A model generated the notes under the pieces. The model was not told the origin of the DNA. It saw only the letters and a program-made list of their open reading frames with translations, and searched no databases. A DNA stretch of 8,148 nt from Gammaproteobacteria bacterium (lineage in GTDB: Bacteria > Pseudomonadota > Gammaproteobacteria > Steroidobacterales > GCA-2729495), in the NCBI GenBank assembly GCA_023150055.1, contig JAKLLP010000089.1, positions 1 through 8,148 of the forward strand, written 5' to 3'. The position numbers were made by a program, and so were the translations under genes. Of this stretch, positions 5,644-8,148 are shown piece by piece. Numbering within the stretch: position 1 is the first letter of the stretch; every line of letters begins with the position of its first letter.

Positions 5644-6273
5644 ATGAAACTCACCTCGACTTCGTTCCGCCACGACGACCCCATCCCCGGCCGCTGCGCT
5701 TTTGGGGTCCCTGACGCCGTGGCGCACATGAAACTCGGCGAGAACCGGAATCCGCAGCTCGCCTGGTCCGGGATCCCGGCCGGAGCGAGATCGCTGGTCC
5801 TGATCTGCATGGACGTGGACGTACCTTCTTCGCTCGAGCATTTCAACAAGGAAGGCAAGGTGATCGACAATGACCTCCCGCGCGTGGAATTCTGTCACTG
5901 GGTCATGGTCGACATTGCGCCGCGGGATGGCGCCGTCGGCGAGGGCGAGTGTTCCAACGGCATCACGCCCCGCGGCAAGAAAGACCCGAAGGGACCGCCC
6001 GGCTCGCGCCAGGGCATCAATGACTACACTGGTTTCATGGCTGCGGATCCGGAGATGGCCGGCGACTGGTACGGTTACGAGGGTCCCTGCTCCCCGTGGA
6101 ACGACGAACGCATCCATCACTACCAGTTCACGCTCTACGCGACCGACCTCGAGCGCTGCCGGGTCGAGGGTCGCTTCACGGCCGATGACGTGCGCAAGGC
6201 GATCGACGGGCACGTGCTCGCCGAGGCGCGCCTGACCGGCACCTACACGATGAACCAGAAGCTGCTGAAATGA
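5644..6273 (+). CDS. YbhB/YbcL family PEBP-like protein (Raf kinase inhibitor-like)
   Basis: 209 residues, somewhat longer than the roughly 160-180 of E. coli YbhB/YbcL. It is a phosphatidylethanolamine-binding-protein fold with an anion-binding pocket; bacterial roles are poorly defined. Seen: MDVDVPS at 56-62 (the DPD/DxDxP box), CHWVMVDIAP at 84-93 with His85, and YGYEGPCSPWNDERIHHYQF at 143-162 followed by TLYATD, the GY.GP.PP...H.Y.F..YA.D signature. The usual second Pro of that signature region is kept as SPW, with Asn-Asp in place of the common Gly. There is no signal peptide, so it is cytoplasmic. Extra length falls in the 66-80 and 95-142 segments, with loops rich in charged and Gly residues. 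The ATG at 5644 follows AGGGA. The isomerase gene overlaps its stop by 4 bases (ATGA). Confidence 0.93.
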   Translation: MKLTSTSFRHDDPIPGRCAFGVPDAVAHMKLGENRNPQLAWSGIPAGARSLVLICMDVDVPSSLEHFNKEGKVIDNDLPRVEFCHWVMVDIAPRDGAVGEGECSNGITPRGKKDPKGPPGSRQGINDYTGFMAADPEMAGDWYGYEGPCSPWNDERIHHYQFTLYATDLERCRVEGRFTADDVRKAIDGHVLAEARLTGTYTMNQKLLK

Positions 6274-6887
6274 CGGCAGCGGCCGTCGATTTCTATTACG
6301 CCATCGGCAGCCGGTACTCCTACCTGGCGGCGACGCAGGTTCCGACACTTGCTGCAGAGACCGGCGCGCGCATCGAATGGGTGCCGATCGACAGCGTGCG
6401 GCTGCGCTCGATGCGTGGTGTGGATCCTTTCCGCGGCACTCCGGTATCAGCCCAGTATGAGTGGTCCTACCGTGAGCTCGACGCAAGACGCTGGGCTGCG
6501 CTGTATGGCGTACCCTTCGTCGAACCGGTCGAGCGCGTGGAGTTCGACCCGGAACTGCTCGCGCTGGCCTGTACCGCCGCGCGGCGACTCGGGCAGGTTC
6601 AAGCCTACAGCCGCGAACTCTTTCGCCTGGTGTTCGCCACCGAATCGACGGCGATCGGCACAGCCGAGTGCCTCGATGCCGCGCACGCGTGCGGATTGGC
6701 CGGAGCTGACTTCCAGGCTGCTCTGGATGCTCCGGCCACCCGCCTGGAACTCGATCTCGCGCAGGCGAAGGCCATCTCCGCCGGGGTGCCGGGCGTACCG
6801 GCCTTCGTCGCCGGAAAAGAGGTTTTCTGGGGCAACGATCGACTCGTCCTGCTGCGCCACCACCTGCTGCGACTCGCCATGAGATGA
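6270..6887 (+). CDS. DsbA-fold 2-hydroxychromene-2-carboxylate isomerase-like protein
   Basis: 205 residues, normal for the kappa-GST/HCCA isomerase family: a thioredoxin fold with a helical insertion. The N-terminus DFYYAIGSRYSYLA (7-20) corresponds to the DF..SPYSYLA box, where the first Ser (here Ser14) contacts glutathione; Arg replaces the usual Pro after it. There is no CxxC, so it is not a disulfide oxidoreductase. The C-terminal part has GVPGVPAFV at 172-180 with the cis-Pro at 177, then FWGNDRL at 186-192, both typical. Characterised relatives isomerise 2-hydroxychromene-2-carboxylate in naphthalene breakdown using glutathione, but no aromatic degradation genes are nearby, so the substrate is open. 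The ATG at 6270 overlaps the PEBP stop (ATGA), giving translational coupling. No signal peptide; cytoplasmic. Confidence 0.88.
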   Translation: MTAAAVDFYYAIGSRYSYLAATQVPTLAAETGARIEWVPIDSVRLRSMRGVDPFRGTPVSAQYEWSYRELDARRWAALYGVPFVEPVERVEFDPELLALACTAARRLGQVQAYSRELFRLVFATESTAIGTAECLDAAHACGLAGADFQAALDAPATRLELDLAQAKAISAGVPGVPAFVAGKEVFWGNDRLVLLRHHLLRLAMR

Positions 6888-6961
6888 TCGACCGGGACGC
6901 CGGCGCTCACTGAAGTCACCGCGGCGGCGGCCAGTTGTCGAGGGCAATTACGGGAACGACG

Positions 6962-7690
6962 ATGAAGCTCAAGCGTTTCTTCAATCTCGAATGGGATGCG
7001 ATCGCCGGGATCATCGCCGCTGTGGCGGCCATCGCGCTGCACCTTCTGCACATCGTGGACGAGGGTGTAATCCTGCCCATCATCCTCGCCCTCATGGGCC
7101 TCCTGTTCATCAATTTCATGCGCCACACGCGCAACAACGAACTGACCGCCGAACAGGTGGACCGCACGGCACACGCCGTCACGAAGATCCAGTCCGCGCT
7201 TGCCGGGCCCGATGTCCTGCTGGTCGGACCGCGTCACCTGCAGGCGGTAAACGAGCAGTTCCTGCGGAACATGAGCGGAGACACTCTCTGGTTCAATGTC
7301 TGCCTGTCGATGTACACGCCACAACCGCTGTTCGACGCCTTGCTGCGGCCGGCGCTCGAGAACCCGCTGGTCACCTCGATCCAGTTCGTGCTCGACGAGA
7401 GCCAGCGGGACCTGTGGCAACGCGACATCCAACCAAGAATCGCCGCCTGCGCCGGGCATGCCAAGGTAAAAGCGCCCGGCTGGCACGCCCTGGACAACAC
7501 CGTGTCCTACATTCTGGCCGACAGCCAGTTGAGCGGCGGCTGCGAAGCATTGCTCAGCTTCTGGGGCGAGCCGTTCATGGCGCAGAGCACCGAACGGGAC
7601 CAGCCGCGGTACATCTTTCACGTGCAACGGCACTGCGAGCTGCTGCCGCACCTGGAAGAACTGGCGCGTTGTTTACCGCCTCGACACTGA
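6962..7690 (+). CDS. Unrecognised protein with two membrane helices and a soluble C-terminal domain
   Basis: 242 residues; I do not recognise a named family. A short basic N-terminus (MKLKRFF) leads into two hydrophobic helices at about 12-32 and 36-54, separated by only a few residues including Asp33-Glu34, i.e. a helical hairpin. A polar, helix-prone segment (57-82) follows, then a domain of alternating strands and helices (83-240): DVLLVGP 84-90, LWFNVCLSMYTP 109-120, TSIQFVLDE 138-146, VSYILAD 181-187, ALLSFWG 196-202 and PRYIFHVQ 215-222. That rhythm recalls the C-terminal half of PLD-like or NTP-binding alpha/beta domains, but no catalytic motif is visible. GGGAA at 6952-6956 decides for the ATG at 6962 over a TTG at 6935. 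It stands 74 bases after the isomerase gene, same strand, possibly co-transcribed. Codon use matches its neighbours. Confidence 0.78.
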   Translation: MKLKRFFNLEWDAIAGIIAAVAAIALHLLHIVDEGVILPIILALMGLLFINFMRHTRNNELTAEQVDRTAHAVTKIQSALAGPDVLLVGPRHLQAVNEQFLRNMSGDTLWFNVCLSMYTPQPLFDALLRPALENPLVTSIQFVLDESQRDLWQRDIQPRIAACAGHAKVKAPGWHALDNTVSYILADSQLSGGCEALLSFWGEPFMAQSTERDQPRYIFHVQRHCELLPHLEELARCLPPRH

Positions 7691-7740
7691 TGCGGTCGTG
7701 ATTGCCGAGATCTTCTCCAAGTAGACCATAACCACGCCGT

Positions 7741-8148
7741 CTACGGTAATCCGGCTCGAGGCGCGGCGAAGCGCCAAGATAATGACCCACATTGACCGCG
7801 CAGAAGTCGTCCGGTCAAGCCAATCCTGCGGGGCAAAGATGCAAGCTGGCGACCCGGCCATGTCTCTAATGAGCCCGGCTTCGACACGAGCGGAGACTTG
7901 TCTGGGTCGCCAATCGCCTCTACGGCAAGGTCGACGTCGAGCTCTGGCCAGAACAAATGCTCGGCAGAAGGCAACTCGACGTGAGAGATCTCTCGGATAG
8001 AAGCATCGCGAAACCACGGGAACTCGGAAATGCGGCCTTCGGTGAATCTCAGGTGGGCACATAACTACATGTAGACGACATAAACGCGGGGATGTTTCCC
8101 GGCGAAAGCGTCGCGTATGAGGGGTGACGGTACAGCAAGCACCTGATT
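7741..8148 (-). pseudogene. Probable decayed DUF2442-like gene, interrupted by an amber stop
   Basis: One minus-strand frame runs from the right edge to a stop at 7743-7741, broken only by a TAG at 8067-8065. Before the stop it reads 27 residues ending KHPRVYVVYM; after it LCAHLRFTEGRISEFPWFRD and, further on, HLFWPELDVDLAVEAI and DPDKSPLV. The pattern 'L.F..GR...FPWF' followed by 'WPELDVDL.VE' resembles short DUF2442 proteins, which often accompany DUF4160 in toxin-antitoxin-like pairs. After about codon 62 past the stop (near 7879) the frame becomes Arg/Gly/Leu-rich with no family likeness, suggesting an eroded or frameshifted end. Codons such as TCT, CGA and TTG are commoner here than in the neighbouring genes, hinting at foreign origin. 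No start or ribosome binding site is evident. It could also be two small unrelated frames; the assignment is tentative. Confidence 0.38.

Noticed and set aside
4701..5714. A 337-codon plus-strand frame opposite the hydrolase gene
   Set aside because: The catalytic motifs of the hydrolase are on the minus strand, and the plus translation has no recognisable domain.
5410..6486. A 358-codon minus-strand frame over the PEBP gene and the control region
   Set aside because: The PEBP signatures are on the plus strand. The minus translation runs into the promoter region and is Arg/Pro-rich without family likeness.
6605..7651. A 348-codon minus-strand frame over the isomerase and two-helix protein genes
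   Set aside because: Antisense to better supported genes with ribosome binding sites; no motif, and biased composition.
7691..8148. Integron cassette or attC recombination site around the DUF2442-like remnant
   Set aside because: I searched for the paired core sites (GTTRRRY and RYYYAAC) and their imperfect palindrome and found none; the ten-base palindrome at 8065-8074 alone is not enough.

Overview
The window looks like chromosomal DNA of a GC-rich gammaproteobacterium. The left half follows the order pilU-pilT / yggS-proC-yggT-yggU / DUF4426 gene, which I know from Pseudomonas (around PA0388-PA0396) and related gammaproteobacteria. Protein motifs (PilT, YggS, ProC, YggT, DUF167, DUF4426) agree with that placement, but they do not fix the genus. 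There are no RNA genes, CRISPR arrays, insertion sequences or recognisable prophage genes.

Layout. (1) 1-1106, minus strand: the first 12 codons of pilU and the complete pilT, the two retraction ATPases of type IV pili. (2) 1214-3656, plus strand: a tight operon of yggS (PLP homeostasis), proC (last step of proline synthesis), yggT (membrane protein) and yggU (DUF167), diverging from pilT. (3) 3725-4249, plus: a DUF4426 lipoprotein. In Pseudomonas metX and metW lie between yggU and this gene; here only 68 bases separate them, so the methionine genes have been lost or moved. (4) 4270-5402, minus: an alpha/beta hydrolase followed by a TerB-like protein, joined by a 4-base overlap. The hydrolase promoter is placed so that its mRNA should be leaderless. 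(5) 5403-5643: a divergent control region with a TATAAT box on the minus strand, a good plus-strand promoter, a G9 run and two similar 14-base elements 22 bases apart. (6) 5644-6887, plus: a PEBP (YbhB/YbcL) protein and a DsbA-fold isomerase, translationally coupled. (7) 6962-7690, plus: an unrecognised protein with two membrane helices. (8) 7691-8148: no intact gene; the minus strand carries what looks like a decayed DUF2442-type gene, with a different codon feel and an in-frame stop.

How the parts relate. The left block is core housekeeping (pilus retraction, PLP and proline metabolism, membrane and small conserved proteins). The right block is accessory: small enzymes in coupled pairs, an orphan membrane protein and gene debris, starting exactly where the conserved cluster breaks off. 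I did not find a clear new defence or mobile system. The best leads are the metXW gap, the altered lysines of YggS, the leaderless hydrolase-terB unit, the control region at 5403-5643, the orphan two-helix protein and the broken gene at the right edge.
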